Shown one piece after another: positions 21,920 to 32,591 of a stretch of 64,000 nucleotides of DNA. Position numbers and translations under genes: made by a program. The notes beneath the pieces were generated by a model. That model was given only the letters and a program-made list of their open reading frames with translations. It made no database searches and was not told the origin of the DNA. This stretch comes from Corynebacterium appendicis CIP 107643. Lineage in GTDB: Bacteria > Actinomycetota > Actinomycetes > Mycobacteriales > Mycobacteriaceae. Positions within the stretch are counted from its first letter, which is position 1. Every line of letters begins with the position of its first letter. Location of the stretch: contig NZ_CP046976.1 of NCBI RefSeq assembly GCF_030408415.1, positions 1,302,001 to 1,366,000 of the forward strand. Reading direction: 5' to 3'.

Positions 21920-22384
21920 TCATACCTGCCACAGGAAAGTGCTAGCAAACCCCACGATCCATGCAGCCGCGAGCATTGATGGCCCATGGGCAGCGGTATT
22001 CCGCCTTGTCCGCACCAGGAAGACCACCGTGAACAGGCTGGCCAGCAGTATTCCTGTCAGTACCGCACCGGCTCCGCCGAGCAGCGCGAGCGCTACCCCC
22101 AGGGGCACCGCCAGCTTCACGTCTCCCCCACCGATTCCCCGCCCGGCGACGAGGTAGGCCGCCGGCCAGATCATCCCGATCCAGCCCGCCGGCGCGATGA
22201 AGCACGCCGCCACAGCCATTGCCGCCGCCGGAAGGGTCAGCTCATTCGGCAGTCGCCGTTCTTCCCCGTCAATGGCCGCGAGCGCCATTGTCCACACCGC
22301 GGCGCACGCACACAGCATTGCAGCCAGCGCGATCGCCGTTCTATCCGCCCCCGGAGCTGCAATAGTTGTCTCTAGTTCCCCCAT
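21920..22384 (-). CDS. Type IV prepilin peptidase-like (A24) membrane protein
   Basis: A 154-residue protein with about five transmembrane segments and both aspartates of the A24 family: Asp in AAIDGEERRLPN (near residue 39) and Asp in GIGGGDVKLAVPLG (near 91). The N-terminal methyltransferase domain of PilD is absent, so it resembles the short TadV/CpaA type that cuts pilin leaders. Start: ATG at 22384 is chosen because TACCGT (22397-22392) lies 7 bases upstream, giving a plausible leaderless -10; GTG at 22393 is in frame. No pilin or secretion gene is nearby. Confidence 0.82.
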   Translation of the reverse strand: MGELETTIAAPGADRTAIALAAMLCACAAVWTMALAAIDGEERRLPNELTLPAAAMAVAACFIAPAGWIGMIWPAAYLVAGRGIGGGDVKLAVPLGVALALLGGAGAVLTGILLASLFTVVFLVRTRRNTAAHGPSMLAAAWIVGFASTFLWQV

Positions 22385-22499
22385 GCCGATCACGGTATGC
22401 CAGCCGCCCTACCCCGCGCACGATAAAAGTGCGCACTGTAGTGAGCAGCGCTCACTGCCCCCCTAGCGGGACGAAGAGGCACTCGGGCTGCAGAGGGAA

Positions 22500-23378
22500 C
22501 TAACGTTGCTCGCTCGAGCGGTTCTTGCGCGTGACGCCGGTGGTCGCGACCCATCCAACGTGGCGGAAGAGAGCCTCGCGCATCTCTTCGCGCGGGGCAG
22601 CAACCCCGGTGAACTGCTCGAACTGGGAGTAGGACTGGCAGGCCAGCATCACCAGGCCGCCGACGGTCAGGTGCCCGTTCGAGGCAGCCCGCGTCGCCAG
22701 CGGAGTCGGCCAAGGGTTGTAGATGACGTCGAAAAGCGGAGCGTGCCCGAGTTCTTTATCGCGACCCTTCAGCGCGGCGGACGGCACAGTGGAGATGATG
22801 AGGTCCACGCTCATTGCCAGCGGTTCGAGGTCGCGCTCAAAGTCCACGAAGTCCGACTCCACTCCGCTGAGGAGCGGGAGCAGCTCCGCCGAACGGTCGG
22901 AACGGTTGAGTACCGTGATCTTCTCCGCGCCGCGTTCCGCCAGCGACCACAGTGCGGGACGCGCGGTACCGCCGCCGCCGATCACGAGTGCATGGCCGAT
23001 CGCAGTTCGCTTGCCGACGAGCTCGTCCAGCGCTCCCGCGATCCCTTCGCAGTCGGTGTTGTCGGCGTGCCAGCCACTGTCCGTGCGGACCAGCGTGTTC
23101 GCGGAACCGATGGCTCGCGCCCGTTCCGAGACGTGGTCGGCGAGTTCAAGCGCGGCGAATTTGCCCGGCATGGTGACCGAGAACCCGCGGTACTCCTCCC
23201 CCGCACCGCCGACGATGCCGGGAAGCTGCTCCGCGTCGCACTCGATCCGCTCGTAGGTCCAGCCCTTCAATCCGGCCGCTTCGTAGCCGGCGCCGTGCAG
23301 CACCGGCGACAGGGAGTGGTCGACCGGGCTGCCGAGAACGGCCGCTTTACCGCTGCCTCCGGGGATCGCTGTGCTCAT
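22500..23378 (-). CDS. aroE: Shikimate dehydrogenase
   Basis: A 292-residue NADP-dependent enzyme reducing 3-dehydroshikimate. The substrate domain has SPVDHSLSPVLHGAGY with the shikimate-binding Ser-Leu-Ser, and VTMPGKFAALE with the catalytic Lys; the usual VP(H) before this Lys reads MPG. NTDCEGIAGAL supplies the catalytic Asp. The nucleotide-binding VIGGGGTARPALW and VLNRSDRS motifs follow. It lies downstream of mltG by 31 bases and 115 bases before the prepilin-peptidase-like gene. The start is ATG at 23378. Confidence 0.95.
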   Translation of the reverse strand: MSTAIPGGSGKAAVLGSPVDHSLSPVLHGAGYEAAGLKGWTYERIECDAEQLPGIVGGAGEEYRGFSVTMPGKFAALELADHVSERARAIGSANTLVRTDSGWHADNTDCEGIAGALDELVGKRTAIGHALVIGGGGTARPALWSLAERGAEKITVLNRSDRSAELLPLLSGVESDFVDFERDLEPLAMSVDLIISTVPSAALKGRDKELGHAPLFDVIYNPWPTPLATRAASNGHLTVGGLVMLACQSYSQFEQFTGVAAPREEMREALFRHVGWVATTGVTRKNRSSEQR

Positions 23379-23409
23379 ATGACCGTATTTCTACCGCTGT
23401 GCGCGAGCT

Positions 23410-24564
23410 TTAGCGCTGGGAGTCGAGGATGCCGGAGTCGTAGGCGCGCTGGACATTGGCCTGGTGCTCCTCGAAGGTGTTGCTGAACACGGTGGTGCCC
23501 TTGTCGTCGACGGTGACGAAGAACAGCCATTCACCCTCCGCCGGGTGCTCCATCGCCTGGATGGCTTCCTCGGACGGGGATGCGATCGGGGTCTTCGGCA
23601 GGCCGTCCATGGCGTAGGTGTTCCACGGCGTGACCTTCTCGCGGTCCGAGTCGCCGGTGGCCAGCTCGACGGACTCGAGGCCGTAGTTGACCGTGGAGTC
23701 GAACTCCAGGCGCATCGGCTCCTTGAGGCGGTTGAGGATCACGCGGGCGACCTTGTCGAACTCGCCTTCCGGTGCCTCGCGCTCAACCAGGGAGGCTGCG
23801 GTAAGCAAATCGTACGGGCTCAAGCCCACGGCCTGCGCGCGGCCGACGATATCGGTGCTGTTGTACTTATCCGCCGACCGGGTGATCAGATCGGTCAGGA
23901 TCATCTGCGCGTCAGCGCTCGGGTCGACGATGTACTCGCCCGGGGCGATCAGGCCCTCCAGACGCTTCGGATCGCCCTTGTGCTCGTTGACCCGCTCGAG
24001 GGCCCATTCCGGCACGCCGAGGCTGGCGGGATCGGCATTCGCTGCCACATCGTGAAGCTCTTGCACCTTCACGCAGCCCTTGTTCTCGCCGTCGGAGCCG
24101 CACGAGACGCTCGAGATATTGCTGTAGATGCCGAAGCGGGTGTCACCGCCGACGACCTTGACGTCCATCAGCGTCAAGCCGCCCGGAATCTTGAGCATGT
24201 CGATCTTGTTCGCGGGGTCGAGCAAAGCGGCGACTGCTTCCTTGGCGCTCATCTTCTCTTGCAGACGGTAGAAGCCCGGTTGGATATTGTCCGCGTCCGG
24301 GTTCGTCATCGCGGCATTCTGGAACGCCTTGTCGGAACGGACAATGCCTTTTTCCGTCAGCGCCGGCCCCATCGCAGTGAGCGATGCTCCTTCGGGGATC
24401 TCGATGACCTGCTCCACACCGTTGCCGGCGCCATTGAAATCGCCGCCGGAAGAGTTCGAGCGGGCGAAAGCAATGTAGACGACAGCGCCGATGATCAACA
24501 GGATCGACGCGACCAACACCGCGACGCCGCGGGTGCGCCCTCGAGACATAGTTGCTGAGCTCAC
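23410..24564 (-). CDS. mltG: Endolytic peptidoglycan transglycosylase MltG
   Basis: A 384-residue membrane-anchored YceG-family enzyme that cleaves nascent glycan strands and so sets their length. A short basic cytoplasmic start (RGRTRG) precedes one transmembrane helix (VAVLVASILLIIGAVVYIAF, about residues 14-33). A LysM-like region (VIEIPEGASLTAMGPAL) and the catalytic domain with LTAASLVEREAP, containing the catalytic Glu, follow; WNTYAMDGLPKTPIASPS is the conserved C-terminal signature. GTG at 24564 has AGGAG 8 bases upstream. It follows ruvX after 2 bases. Confidence 0.94.
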   Translation of the reverse strand: MSSATMSRGRTRGVAVLVASILLIIGAVVYIAFARSNSSGGDFNGAGNGVEQVIEIPEGASLTAMGPALTEKGIVRSDKAFQNAAMTNPDADNIQPGFYRLQEKMSAKEAVAALLDPANKIDMLKIPGGLTLMDVKVVGGDTRFGIYSNISSVSCGSDGENKGCVKVQELHDVAANADPASLGVPEWALERVNEHKGDPKRLEGLIAPGEYIVDPSADAQMILTDLITRSADKYNSTDIVGRAQAVGLSPYDLLTAASLVEREAPEGEFDKVARVILNRLKEPMRLEFDSTVNYGLESVELATGDSDREKVTPWNTYAMDGLPKTPIASPSEEAIQAMEHPAEGEWLFFVTVDDKGTTVFSNTFEEHQANVQRAYDSGILDSQR

Positions 24565-24566
24565 GT

Positions 24567-25121
24567 TCAGGTCTCCTTGGGTTCTGGCGACGTGCCCGCA
24601 CCGTTCTCAGCAGACGTAGTGGTCTGCTCCGGCGCGCCCATGTCGCGGTAGTTGTTACGTCCGTCCAGCCAGGACTGGAGGATGGCCACTGCCGCGGCCT
24701 GGTCAATGACAGAGCGTCCAGCTTTCTCACTCACACCGGAAGCCCGCAACGCGTGTGTGGCTTCAACAGTAGTGAGACGCTCGTCGGCGTACCGGACCGG
24801 AACATCGCTGCGGCGGGAGATCCGGAACCCGATTTCCTTGGCGTGCTTCACGCTGGCCGAACCATTTCCTTGCAAATCGCGCGGAAACCCCACGACGACT
24901 TCAACGGCGTCGTATTCGTCGATGATGTCCAGCAGACGCTCGATATCCGCCCCGTCGCGGTCCTTGAAACCGGTGACGCGTTTGACCGTCTCCACCGGGG
25001 TGGCAAGACGCGCGTCACGGTCCGAAGAAGCGACACCGATCCGGACGGTGCCCACATCGAGACCGATGCGGCGGCCGCTTCCCGGGTCGTCGACCCCGGG
25101 CGTATCCGGATGGATTTTCAT
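24567..25121 (-). CDS. ruvX: Putative pre-16S rRNA nuclease / Holliday junction resolvase-like RuvX (YqgF)
   Basis: A 184-residue RNase H-fold protein of the YqgF family, implicated in 16S rRNA 5'-end maturation. The first strand [17 protein letters not shown] carries the catalytic Asp; [13 protein letters not shown], the [13 protein letters not shown] motif with Glu, and the [14 protein letters not shown] helix with the last Asp complete the site. ATG at 25121 is chosen; ATG at 25145 and GTG at 25199 are in frame but unsupported by a Shine-Dalgarno. A Pro/Glu-rich tail of about 30 residues ends the protein. It lies between alaS and mltG. Confidence 0.9.
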   Translation of the reverse strand: MKIHPDTPGVDDPGSGRRIGLDVGTVRIGVASSDRDARLATPVETVKRVTGFKDRDGADIERLLDIIDEYDAVEVVVGFPRDLQGNGSASVKHAKEIGFRISRRSDVPVRYADERLTTVEATHALRASGVSEKAGRSVIDQAAAVAILQSWLDGRNNYRDMGAPEQTTTSAENGAGTSPEPKET

Positions 25122-25208
25122 CGTGGTCTGAGTACCTTTTCTCATGCTGGACGCGCCGTCGTTTCCACGGTAGTGCCACTTGGCACGGACGTGAACCACG
25201 GACTGGGT

Positions 25209-25229
25209 GTGTCACGTAATCAATTCGTG
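25209..25229. repeat. Short inverted repeat between alaS and ruvX
   Basis: GTCACG (25209-25214) and CGTGAC (25224-25229) are perfect arms around the AT-only-rich 9-base loop TAATCAATT. No U-tract follows on the minus strand. It could be a weak operator or an RNA hairpin; no regulator is implied by context. Confidence 0.35.
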
Positions 25230-25247
25230 ACCTTCCTGAACCCTATC

Positions 25248-27920
25248 CTATATCTGCTCGATACGGTCCCGAAGGGCCGCGAAGCCCGCCTCGATGCCCG
25301 CGGCATCCGACCCGGAGCCCTGGGCCAGGTCCGGTTTGCCGCCGCCCCTGCCGCCGACGCACTGACCGAACAGCCCCACGAATTCACCGGCCTTGACGCC
25401 TTGATCGACCGCTGCCTTGGTCGCTGCGACCGCGAACGGCACCTTTCCGCCGTCACCCGCAGCCAGCACGATCACCGCGGCGGAGTCGCCGAAGCGTCCG
25501 CGCAGGTCCGTGGCGATGGTACGCATGTCGCCGCCGTTGGTACCGTCGGGCAGCTTGACTGCGAGGTAGCGGAATTTCCCGACTTCTTCGGCCTTGTTCA
25601 CCAGCTCGCCGGTCTTGTTGGCCAGCTCGTTCTTACGTAGGTTCTCGATTTCCTTCTCCGCGGCACGGAGGCGCTCGGTGAGCTGGGCGATACGCTCGGG
25701 CAGATCCTCGGTCGGGGCTTTCATCTCGCCCGCCAGGGCATTGGCGATGGCGGCTTCCTTCGAGAAGTACGCGAACGAATCCAGGCCCGAGTAGGCCTCG
25801 ATGCGGCGTGCGCCGGAGCCGACGGAGGACTCGCCCAGCACGGCCACCGGGCCAATCTGCGAGGAGTGGTCAACATGCGTGCCGCCGCACAGCTCGATGG
25901 AGAACGGTCCGCCGATCTCCACGACGCGCACTTCGTCGCCATAGTTCTCGCCGAAGAGAGCCATCGCGCCCATCGCCTTAGCCTCATCCAGGGAGGTCTC
26001 AAAGGTGTTCACTGAAAAGTCCGCGTCGACTGCCTGGTTGGTGATCGTGGCGATCTCCTCCAGCTGCGCCGCGGTCAACTGGTCGGTGTAGTTGAAGTCG
26101 AAGCGCAGGTAGCCCGGCTTATTCATCGAGCCGGCCTGGACGGCTGTCGGGCCGAGCACCTCGCGCAGCGCCGCGTGGATCAGGTGGGTCGCGGTGTGGG
26201 CTTGGCGGGCGCCGTGGCGCCACGTCGGGTCGACCTCCGCGCGCACGGTTTGGCCGACGTCGAGGCCGCCGTTGGCCACAGTCGCCTTGTGCACCCAGAG
26301 TTTCTTGTTGCCCACCTTCTGCACGTCGTGAACGTCCAAGATGGTGTCGCCGACGACAATGCGACCGCGGTCGGCGAGCTGTCCGCCGCCCTCGGCGTAC
26401 ATCGGTGTCACGTCGAGAATGACCTCGACCTCGTCGCCCTGGGCGGCCTCGCCGACCTTCTCGCCGCCGCGGACCAGGCCGAGCACCTTGCCTTCGTGCT
26501 CGAGTTCGGTGAAGCCGACGAATTCGGTCGGGTGTCCGTCGATCCACTCGCGGTACAACGACTCATCGACATTGCCGTGCTTTTTGGCCTTGTTGTCGGC
26601 CTTGGCGCGCTGGCGCTGTTCGTCCATCGCGGCGTGGAACGCGTCCATGTCGACATCGAGGCCGGCCTCTGCCGCCATTTCGAGGGTCAGGTCGATCGGG
26701 AAGCCGTAAGTGTCGTGCAGCTCGAACGCCTTGTCGCCCGGGACAGTCTTCTGGCCGGAGGACTTGAGCGCAGCGGCCGTCTCGTCGAAACGAGTGGTGC
26801 CGGATTCGAGGGTCTTCAGGAACGCCTTCTCCTCGGCGAGCGAGACGCGCAGGATGCGCTCACGGTTGTCGGCGATCTCCGGGAAGGACGGGGTCATCGT
26901 GTCCATGATGGTGTTCATGAACGTCTCCAGCGTGTTGCCGGTGGCGCCCAGCAGGCGGGCGGAGCGCACGATGCGGCGCATGAGGCGGCGCAGGATGTAG
27001 CCGCGGCCTTCATTCGACGGGGTCACACCGTCGAGAATGATCATCATGGCGGTGCGGGAGTGGTCGGCGATGACGCGGAAACGCACGTCGTCTTCCTGGT
27101 TGCCGGCGGCGTACTTCGTGCCGGTCAGCTCTTCCGCCGCCTGGATGACCGGCGCGAGCAGGTCGGTCTCGTAGACGTTGTCCACGCCCTGCAGCAGGCA
27201 GGCGAGACGCTCGATGCCCAGGCCGGTATCGATGTTCTTCTTGGGTAGTTCGCCGACGATGTCGAAATTGCCTTTCTTGTCGCCCTCGCCGCGGATGGAC
27301 TCCATGAACACGAGGTTCCAGATCTCCATGTAGCGGTTGTCGTCGGCGATCGGTCCACCGTCGGCACCATACTCCGGGCCGCGGTCGTAATAGATCTCAG
27401 AGCACGGGCCGCACGGGCCGGGGATGCCCATGGACCAGAAGTTGTCCTCCATGCCCATGCGCTGGATGCGGTCGTCCGCGACGCCGACCTTCTCGCGCCA
27501 GATCTCGGCAGCCTCGTCGTCGTCGGTGTACACGGTCACCCAGAGCCGCTCCGGGTCGAGCCCGAATCCACCGTCCGCCTGGGACTTGGTCAACAGCTCC
27601 CAGGCGAGGGTGATGGCGCCTTCCTTGAAGTACTGGCCGAAGGAGAAGTTGCCGGCCATCTGGAAGAACGTGTTGTGTCGGGTGGTAATGCCCACTTCCT
27701 CGATGTCCAGCGTGCGCACGCATTTCTGGATCGAGGTGGCTTTGCCGCTTTCGAACGGCGGGTTCTGCTGCCCCAAGAAATACGGCTTGAAGGGAACCAT
27801 GCCCGCGTTGACGAACAGCAGGGTTGGGTCGTCGAGAATCAGCGAAGCGCTGGGCACGGGCTGGTGGCCAGCGTCGACGAAGTGCGAGGTGAACCGGTCG
27901 CGGATCTCATGGGTCTGCAC
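25248..27920 (-). CDS. alaS: Alanyl-tRNA synthetase
   Basis: An 890-residue class II synthetase of normal length. The catalytic domain opens with [20 protein letters not shown] and includes motif 2 ([17 protein letters not shown]) and [14 protein letters not shown] sequence. The editing domain has [16 protein letters not shown] and the zinc site [13 protein letters not shown]; the C-terminal C-Ala region includes [18 protein letters not shown] at 27920 has AAGGA 7 bases upstream. ruvX follows on the same strand after 126 bases. rarA lies upstream with a 115-base gap. Confidence 0.97.
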   Translation of the reverse strand: MQTHEIRDRFTSHFVDAGHQPVPSASLILDDPTLLFVNAGMVPFKPYFLGQQNPPFESGKATSIQKCVRTLDIEEVGITTRHNTFFQMAGNFSFGQYFKEGAITLAWELLTKSQADGGFGLDPERLWVTVYTDDDEAAEIWREKVGVADDRIQRMGMEDNFWSMGIPGPCGPCSEIYYDRGPEYGADGGPIADDNRYMEIWNLVFMESIRGEGDKKGNFDIVGELPKKNIDTGLGIERLACLLQGVDNVYETDLLAPVIQAAEELTGTKYAAGNQEDDVRFRVIADHSRTAMMIILDGVTPSNEGRGYILRRLMRRIVRSARLLGATGNTLETFMNTIMDTMTPSFPEIADNRERILRVSLAEEKAFLKTLESGTTRFDETAAALKSSGQKTVPGDKAFELHDTYGFPIDLTLEMAAEAGLDVDMDAFHAAMDEQRQRAKADNKAKKHGNVDESLYREWIDGHPTEFVGFTELEHEGKVLGLVRGGEKVGEAAQGDEVEVILDVTPMYAEGGGQLADRGRIVVGDTILDVHDVQKVGNKKLWVHKATVANGGLDVGQTVRAEVDPTWRHGARQAHTATHLIHAALREVLGPTAVQAGSMNKPGYLRFDFNYTDQLTAAQLEEIATITNQAVDADFSVNTFETSLDEAKAMGAMALFGENYGDEVRVVEIGGPFSIELCGGTHVDHSSQIGPVAVLGESSVGSGARRIEAYSGLDSFAYFSKEAAIANALAGEMKAPTEDLPERIAQLTERLRAAEKEIENLRKNELANKTGELVNKAEEVGKFRYLAVKLPDGTNGGDMRTIATDLRGRFGDSAAVIVLAAGDGGKVPFAVAATKAAVDQGVKAGEFVGLFGQCVGGRGGGKPDLAQGSGSDAAGIEAGFAALRDRIEQI

Positions 27921-28035
27921 AGAAGAATCCTTAAAGCGTTAGTGAAGCATTGACAGTGCGTTTCTCGTCGTTACACCTTACCCGCGCTACGCGTTCTCAC
28001 GGCCACCAGCTCAGGGGCAGAACGCTTATCGACGC
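27921..28035. other. rarA-alaS intergenic region with hairpin and one 11-mer motif
   Basis: This 115-base gap contains a perfect 7-bp dyad GCGTTCT (27991-27997) / AGAACGC (28019-28025) with a 21-base loop, not followed by a U-tract on the minus strand. It also holds an intergenic copy of GCTTATCGACG (28024-28034), whose first two bases overlap the right dyad arm. The alaS Shine-Dalgarno AAGGA is at the left end. No clear promoter hexamers were recognised. Confidence 0.4.
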
Positions 28036-29436
28036 CTAATCTCCCCGCACCATTTCCCTCAGCCGCTCCGCATACGACTGGATGCGCTTTTCCGCCCCGT
28101 GGTCGGTGGGCTGGTAGTAACGGGCCTCGTCGAGCCCTTCCGGTATATAGCGCTGCTCCACCACGCCGCGCGGATCGTCGTGCGGGTAGATGTAGCCCAC
28201 GGCGTGGCCGATCTTTTTCGCCCCCTCGTAGTGCCCGTCGCGCAGGTGCGGCGGGACGGCGCCGGTGCGGCCTGCGCGGACGTCGGCAAGCGCTGCGTCG
28301 ATCGCTTTGATCACCGACGGCGACTTGGGCGCGGTGGCGAGGTGGATCGCCGCCTGCGCGAGCGGCAGGCGCCCCTCCGGCATACCGATGAACTGGACCG
28401 CATTCGCCGCGGCGCTGGTGACCTGCAATGCTGTCGGGTCCGCCATCCCAATGTCCTCGGAGGCGAGGATGACTAGGCGGCGCGCGATGAACCGCGGGTC
28501 CTCCCCCGCCTCGATCATCAGCGCGAGGTAATGCAGCGCGGCGTCCACATCGGAGCCGCGGATCGACTTGATGAACGCGCTAGTGATGTCGTAGTGCTGG
28601 TCGCCGTCGCGGTCATAGCGCACCACCGCCCGGTCGACGCTGTTTCGCACGACCTCGAGGGTGATCGTGTCTTCGCCCTCTTGCTCGTCAGCCGACTCAT
28701 GCGACGCACCTTCTGCGGCCGCCTCGAGGTAGGTCAACGCGCGGCGCGCATCGCCGCCTGCCAGCAGGACGAGCTGCTCGCGCGCGTCGTCGTCAAGCGT
28801 CACCGCGCCGTTGAGTCCGCGTTCATCGGCAACTGCGCGGTCGATGACGGTGCGGATGCCGTCGTCGTCGAGCGATTCGAGCTTCAGCAAAAGCGAGCGC
28901 GACAGCAACGGCGCGACCACGCTGAACGACGGATTCTCCGTGGTGGCCGCGACGAGCAGGACCGTGCGGTTCTCCACGGCCGCGAGCAGCGCATCCTGCT
29001 GTGTTTTGGAGAAGCGGTGCACCTCGTCGATGAACAGCACCGTGCGCTGCCCGCGAACGAGGTCCTGCTTCGCGCCCTCGAGGACGTCGCGGACCTGTTT
29101 CACGCCCGACGACAGCGCGGAGAGCCCGACGAAATTCTGGCCCATCGCCCCCGCGATGAGCGACGCGATCGTCGTCTTGCCTGTGCCCGGCGGGCCGTAG
29201 AGAATCACCGACGCTTCGCCGGAGCCCTCCACGAGCCGGCGCAGTGGGCGGCCGGGACCAAGTAAATGCTCTTGGCCCACGAGCTCGTCGAGCGTGCGCG
29301 GCCGCATCCGCGCCGCGAGGGGTGCGGCTGAACCTGCATCGAAGAACGCGGTGCCGCGGCTCGCCCCGCTGGCGCTCGACCCCGACTGGGATGAGCGTCC
29401 CCCACCGGGATCCGAGAACAGGCCGCCCTGCGTCAT
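28036..29436 (-). CDS. rarA: Replication-associated recombination protein A (RarA/MgsA), AAA+ ATPase
   Basis: A 466-residue AAA+ ATPase of the RarA/MgsA/WRNIP1 family that acts at stalled replication forks. A ~40-residue Ser/Gly-rich N terminus precedes [22 protein letters not shown]. Walker A is [17 protein letters not shown], Walker [20 protein letters not shown], and sensor 1 [12 protein letters not shown]. The C-terminal tetramerisation domain includes [13 protein letters not shown]. Its ATG overlaps the APH-fold kinase stop as ATGA (29436-29433), so translation of the two is coupled. Confidence 0.94.
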   Translation of the reverse strand: MTQGGLFSDPGGGRSSQSGSSASGASRGTAFFDAGSAAPLAARMRPRTLDELVGQEHLLGPGRPLRRLVEGSGEASVILYGPPGTGKTTIASLIAGAMGQNFVGLSALSSGVKQVRDVLEGAKQDLVRGQRTVLFIDEVHRFSKTQQDALLAAVENRTVLLVAATTENPSFSVVAPLLSRSLLLKLESLDDDGIRTVIDRAVADERGLNGAVTLDDDAREQLVLLAGGDARRALTYLEAAAEGASHESADEQEGEDTITLEVVRNSVDRAVVRYDRDGDQHYDITSAFIKSIRGSDVDAALHYLALMIEAGEDPRFIARRLVILASEDIGMADPTALQVTSAAANAVQFIGMPEGRLPLAQAAIHLATAPKSPSVIKAIDAALADVRAGRTGAVPPHLRDGHYEGAKKIGHAVGYIYPHDDPRGVVEQRYIPEGLDEARYYQPTDHGAEKRIQSYAERLREMVRGD

Positions 29437-30566
29437 GCCAGCCGCTCCGAGACCTCGCGCGCGAACGTCGCCATCACGGCGTACGTCGGTTCTGTGCCGC
29501 TCTGGGCGTAGCGGGCCAAAGCGTCGAAGGTGCCGGCCACATCACGGCGGATCGACCGCGCCTCCGCCTCTTCTTCCGCGGACTCGGTCACCCCGTCGTC
29601 GGCAACGCGGGTGTATTCGAGCAGCGACGCACTGAAGAACGCCCAGCCGACCAAAGCCGCAGTGATCCTCGCCTGCAAAGTGTCGTGGTTGAGCACCGAC
29701 GGCCACACGCCGCCGACCTCTGCCACCCACGCGTCGACGAAGACCTTCGTCTCGTCTTCGCTGATCGGGCGCGCCGAAATATACTGCGGGAATCCGGCGA
29801 TCACCCCTGCGATATCGGCGATGACATCGCGGAAGCCCGCCCACTCGTAGTCGAGGAACTGGGCGCGTTCAGCGAAAATGATGTTGTCCGGCGACAGGTC
29901 GAAGGGCGTGAACGCGCGCGACCCACCGTGCAGCATTCGCGCCTGGACTGTCTCCGCGACAGCCGCGACATCCGCGGGAACGGCGACCCCCATCTCGCGC
30001 ACGATGTCCAGGCCTTCCTGGATGCGGTTCTCCAGCATCGCTTCGCGTTGAATCTGGATCTCCCGCGCGCCTTCGATCGAGCGCACCATGCGCGCGAGCA
30101 GGATATTGAAGCTCGTCTCCGCGCCCGCCGTGCCGGCGTGCATTTTTCCCAGCGACGTGCCCAGATTCCGCAGCAGCCGCACGCGTGCCTCGTCGTCAGA
30201 CTGCTCCAATAAGTCGGCGAACGTCTCGGCGTTGCCCGCATCCGACAAGATCAGGACGCGCCGCTCGATGTCGTAGCCTAGCAGCACGGGACCAGGACGC
30301 ACATCTTCGCTTAACGACGTTGTGAATTGGTACGCCACCACTTCCCTCAAGAAAGCTGCGTCGTCCACCTCATCGTTCGACTCCGGCGAGTATTTCACTA
30401 CGACCGACCGGTGCGGGAACACCGGGTTATTCGCCACACGCAAACGCAGCACCGTCGTGGCACCGGTGCCGCTCAGCTCCTCGGGGTCGGTGAGCTGCTG
30501 CTGCCCGCCGTAGCGGTGGTTCAACACCGCTACGGCCGTGGCGATGATTTCTTGGCTATCCAGCAT
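29433..30566 (-). CDS. APH-fold phosphotransferase family protein
   Basis: A 377-residue cytoplasmic protein with an aminoglycoside/choline kinase-like fold. The N lobe has VVVKYSPES with the likely ATP-binding Lys. The catalytic loop reads [14 protein letters not shown], keeping the Asp and Asn of the Brenner motif but with PFD in place of HGD, and the metal-binding Asp is in FLDYEWAGF. The substrate is unknown; nothing nearby suggests antibiotic resistance, and homologues sit between aspS and rarA in related genomes as I recall. Translation is coupled to rarA. A hairpin ends 13 bases before its start codon. Confidence 0.78.
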   Translation of the reverse strand: MLDSQEIIATAVAVLNHRYGGQQQLTDPEELSGTGATTVLRLRVANNPVFPHRSVVVKYSPESNDEVDDAAFLREVVAYQFTTSLSEDVRPGPVLLGYDIERRVLILSDAGNAETFADLLEQSDDEARVRLLRNLGTSLGKMHAGTAGAETSFNILLARMVRSIEGAREIQIQREAMLENRIQEGLDIVREMGVAVPADVAAVAETVQARMLHGGSRAFTPFDLSPDNIIFAERAQFLDYEWAGFRDVIADIAGVIAGFPQYISARPISEDETKVFVDAWVAEVGGVWPSVLNHDTLQARITAALVGWAFFSASLLEYTRVADDGVTESAEEEAEARSIRRDVAGTFDALARYAQSGTEPTYAVMATFAREVSERLA

Positions 30567-30579
30567 GGTGAGTCCGCCG

Positions 30580-30604
30580 GTGCGGAAACGTCAGGTTCCC
30601 GCAC
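30580..30604 (-). promoter_or_regulatory. Hairpin just upstream of the APH-fold gene start
   Basis: Arms GTGCGGAAAC (30580-30589) and GTTCCCGCAC (30595-30604) pair at 9 of 10 positions around a 5-base loop, between the aspS stop and the APH-fold ATG at 30566. No U-tract follows on the minus strand, so it is more likely a leader or processing hairpin than a terminator. Confidence 0.4.
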
Positions 30605-30619
30605 TCCAACCTCGTCCTT

Positions 30620-32458
30620 TTACTTGTCGGCTCCGGTTTCGGCGCCGGCCTTCTCGCCGGCTTCAGCCGTGCCGTCTGCGTCCTTCTTCTCCGGCTTGAA
30701 GTCCACGCCGGTCTCCTTGCGCTGGGCGGCCGGAATGGTGCCCGGGGCGTCGGTGAGCGGATCGACGCCGCCGCCCGACTTCGGGAACGCGATGACGTCG
30801 CGGATGGAATCGAAACCGCCCAGCAGGGACACAATGCGGTCCCAACCGAAAGCGATGCCGCCGTGCGGCGGGGCGCCGTAAGAGAATGCGTCGAGCAGGA
30901 AGCCGAACTTCTCCTGGGCCTCTTCGTCGTTGATGCCCATGACATCGAAGACGCGCTTCTGCACATCCTGGTTGTGGATACGGATCGAGCCGCCGCCAAT
31001 CTCGTTGCCGTTGCAGACGATGTCGTAGGCGTAGGCGAGCGCCTCGCCCGGCTCCTTGTCGAAGGTGTCCAGGTACTCCGGCTTCGGCGACGTGAAAGCG
31101 TGGTGGACGGCCGTCCACTGGGAGTGGCCGAGAGCGACATCGCCGGACGCGGTGGCGTCGGCAGCCGGCTCGAACAGCGGCGCGTCGACGACCCACGTGA
31201 ACGCCCAATCGCCGTCCTTGATCAGGCCGAGCTTGTCCGCGATTTCGCCGCGGGCCGCGCCCAGCAGCGCTCGCGAGGACTTCGTGTCGCCCGCGGCGAA
31301 GAAGATGCAGTCGCCCGGCTTCGCGCCAACGTGGTCAGCGATGCCCGCCTTCTCCTCGTCGGTGATGTTCTTGGCCACCGGACCGGTGAGCTCGCCGTCC
31401 TCCTGGACGAGAATGTATGCCAGGCCCTTGGCGCCGCGCTGCTTCGCCCAGTCCTGCCATGCGTCGAGCTGGCGGCGCGGCTGGGAGGCGCCGCCCTCCA
31501 TGACGACGGCGCCGACATATTCGTTCTGGAAAACGCGGAACGGAGTGTCCTTGAAGAACTCCGTGCACTCCACCAGCTGGATGTCGAAGCGCAGGTCGGG
31601 CTTATCCGAGCCGTACTTCTCCATCGCATCCTTGTAGGTCATGCGCGGAATCGGCGTGGTGATGTCGTAGCCGATCAGCTTCCACAGCTCCACCAGGATC
31701 TCCTCGGCGAGCTCAATGATGTCGTCCTGGTCGACGAAGCTGGCCTCGATATCCAACTGGGTGAACTCCGGCTGGCGGTCGGCGCGGAAGTCCTCGTCGC
31801 GGTAGCAGCGGGCGATCTGGTAGTAACGCTCCATGCCGGAGACCATGAGCAGCTGCTTGAACAGCTGCGGGGACTGCGGCAGCGCATACCAGGTGCCCGG
31901 GCGCAGGCGCGCCGGCACTAGGAAATCACGGGCGCCCTCCGGGGTGGAACGCGTCAGCGTCGGCGTCTCGATCTCAACGAACTCGTGCTTGTTCAGCACG
32001 TCGCGGGCAGCCTTGTTGGCCTTCGAGCGCAGACGCAGCGCTTCGGCCTGGCGCTCACGGCGCAGGTCGAGGTAGCGGTAGCGCAGGCGAGTCTCCTCTC
32101 CCACCTCGCTGGAAGAGAAATCCTCCACCTGGAACGGCAGCGGCGCAGACGTGGACAGCACCTCGAGCTCGGTCGCGTTGACCTCGATCTCGCCGGACGC
32201 CAAGTTCGGGTTGGCCGAGCCCTCCGGGCGCGGCTCCACGACACCGGTGACCTTCACGCAGTACTCGCTGCGCAGGTCGTGGGCGGCTTCCGCCACATCG
32301 GATTCACGGAAGACGACCTGGGCGTAACCGGAGCGGTCGCGCAGGTCGATGAAGATGACACCGCCGTGGTCGCGGCGGCGGCCGACCCAACCGGTCAGCG
32401 TGACAGTCTGGCCGTCCATTTCTTTACGGAGATCCCCTGCAAGGTGAGTGCGCAGCAC
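30620..32458 (-). CDS. aspS: Aspartyl-tRNA synthetase
   Basis: A 612-residue bacterial-type class II synthetase. The anticodon-binding OB domain begins [24 protein letters not shown]; the catalytic core has [30 protein letters not shown], motif 2 ([22 protein letters not shown]) and motif 3 near [10 protein letters not shown]; the GAD insertion is present. GTG at 32458 is preferred over GTG at 32470 because GGAGG lies 5 bases upstream and homologues start at MLRTHLAG. A 25-residue Lys/Glu/Ala-rich tail is added. Whether it is discriminating cannot be told here. Confidence 0.96.
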   Translation of the reverse strand: MLRTHLAGDLRKEMDGQTVTLTGWVGRRRDHGGVIFIDLRDRSGYAQVVFRESDVAEAAHDLRSEYCVKVTGVVEPRPEGSANPNLASGEIEVNATELEVLSTSAPLPFQVEDFSSSEVGEETRLRYRYLDLRRERQAEALRLRSKANKAARDVLNKHEFVEIETPTLTRSTPEGARDFLVPARLRPGTWYALPQSPQLFKQLLMVSGMERYYQIARCYRDEDFRADRQPEFTQLDIEASFVDQDDIIELAEEILVELWKLIGYDITTPIPRMTYKDAMEKYGSDKPDLRFDIQLVECTEFFKDTPFRVFQNEYVGAVVMEGGASQPRRQLDAWQDWAKQRGAKGLAYILVQEDGELTGPVAKNITDEEKAGIADHVGAKPGDCIFFAAGDTKSSRALLGAARGEIADKLGLIKDGDWAFTWVVDAPLFEPAADATASGDVALGHSQWTAVHHAFTSPKPEYLDTFDKEPGEALAYAYDIVCNGNEIGGGSIRIHNQDVQKRVFDVMGINDEEAQEKFGFLLDAFSYGAPPHGGIAFGWDRIVSLLGGFDSIRDVIAFPKSGGGVDPLTDAPGTIPAAQRKETGVDFKPEKKDADGTAEAGEKAGAETGADK

Positions 32459-32578
32459 GGTGTCCTCCACGTCCTTCCACGTGTCGTGTAACTATTGCTC
32501 AACTCACGTGAGTCTACCGAATGGCCCCGGATCATCTCCGATGAAGGTTCCCACCGCCGAAAGCTCCCGTAGTTATGG

Positions 32579-32591
32579 CATGATTTGGCCC
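32579..32591 (+). promoter_or_regulatory. Candidate -10 element for a leaderless metallopeptidase transcript
   Basis: CATGAT (32579-32584) is followed by exactly 7 bases and then the ATG at 32592, and no Shine-Dalgarno precedes the start. This is the geometry of leaderless corynebacterial promoters. The -35 region is not recognisable. Confidence 0.4.
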
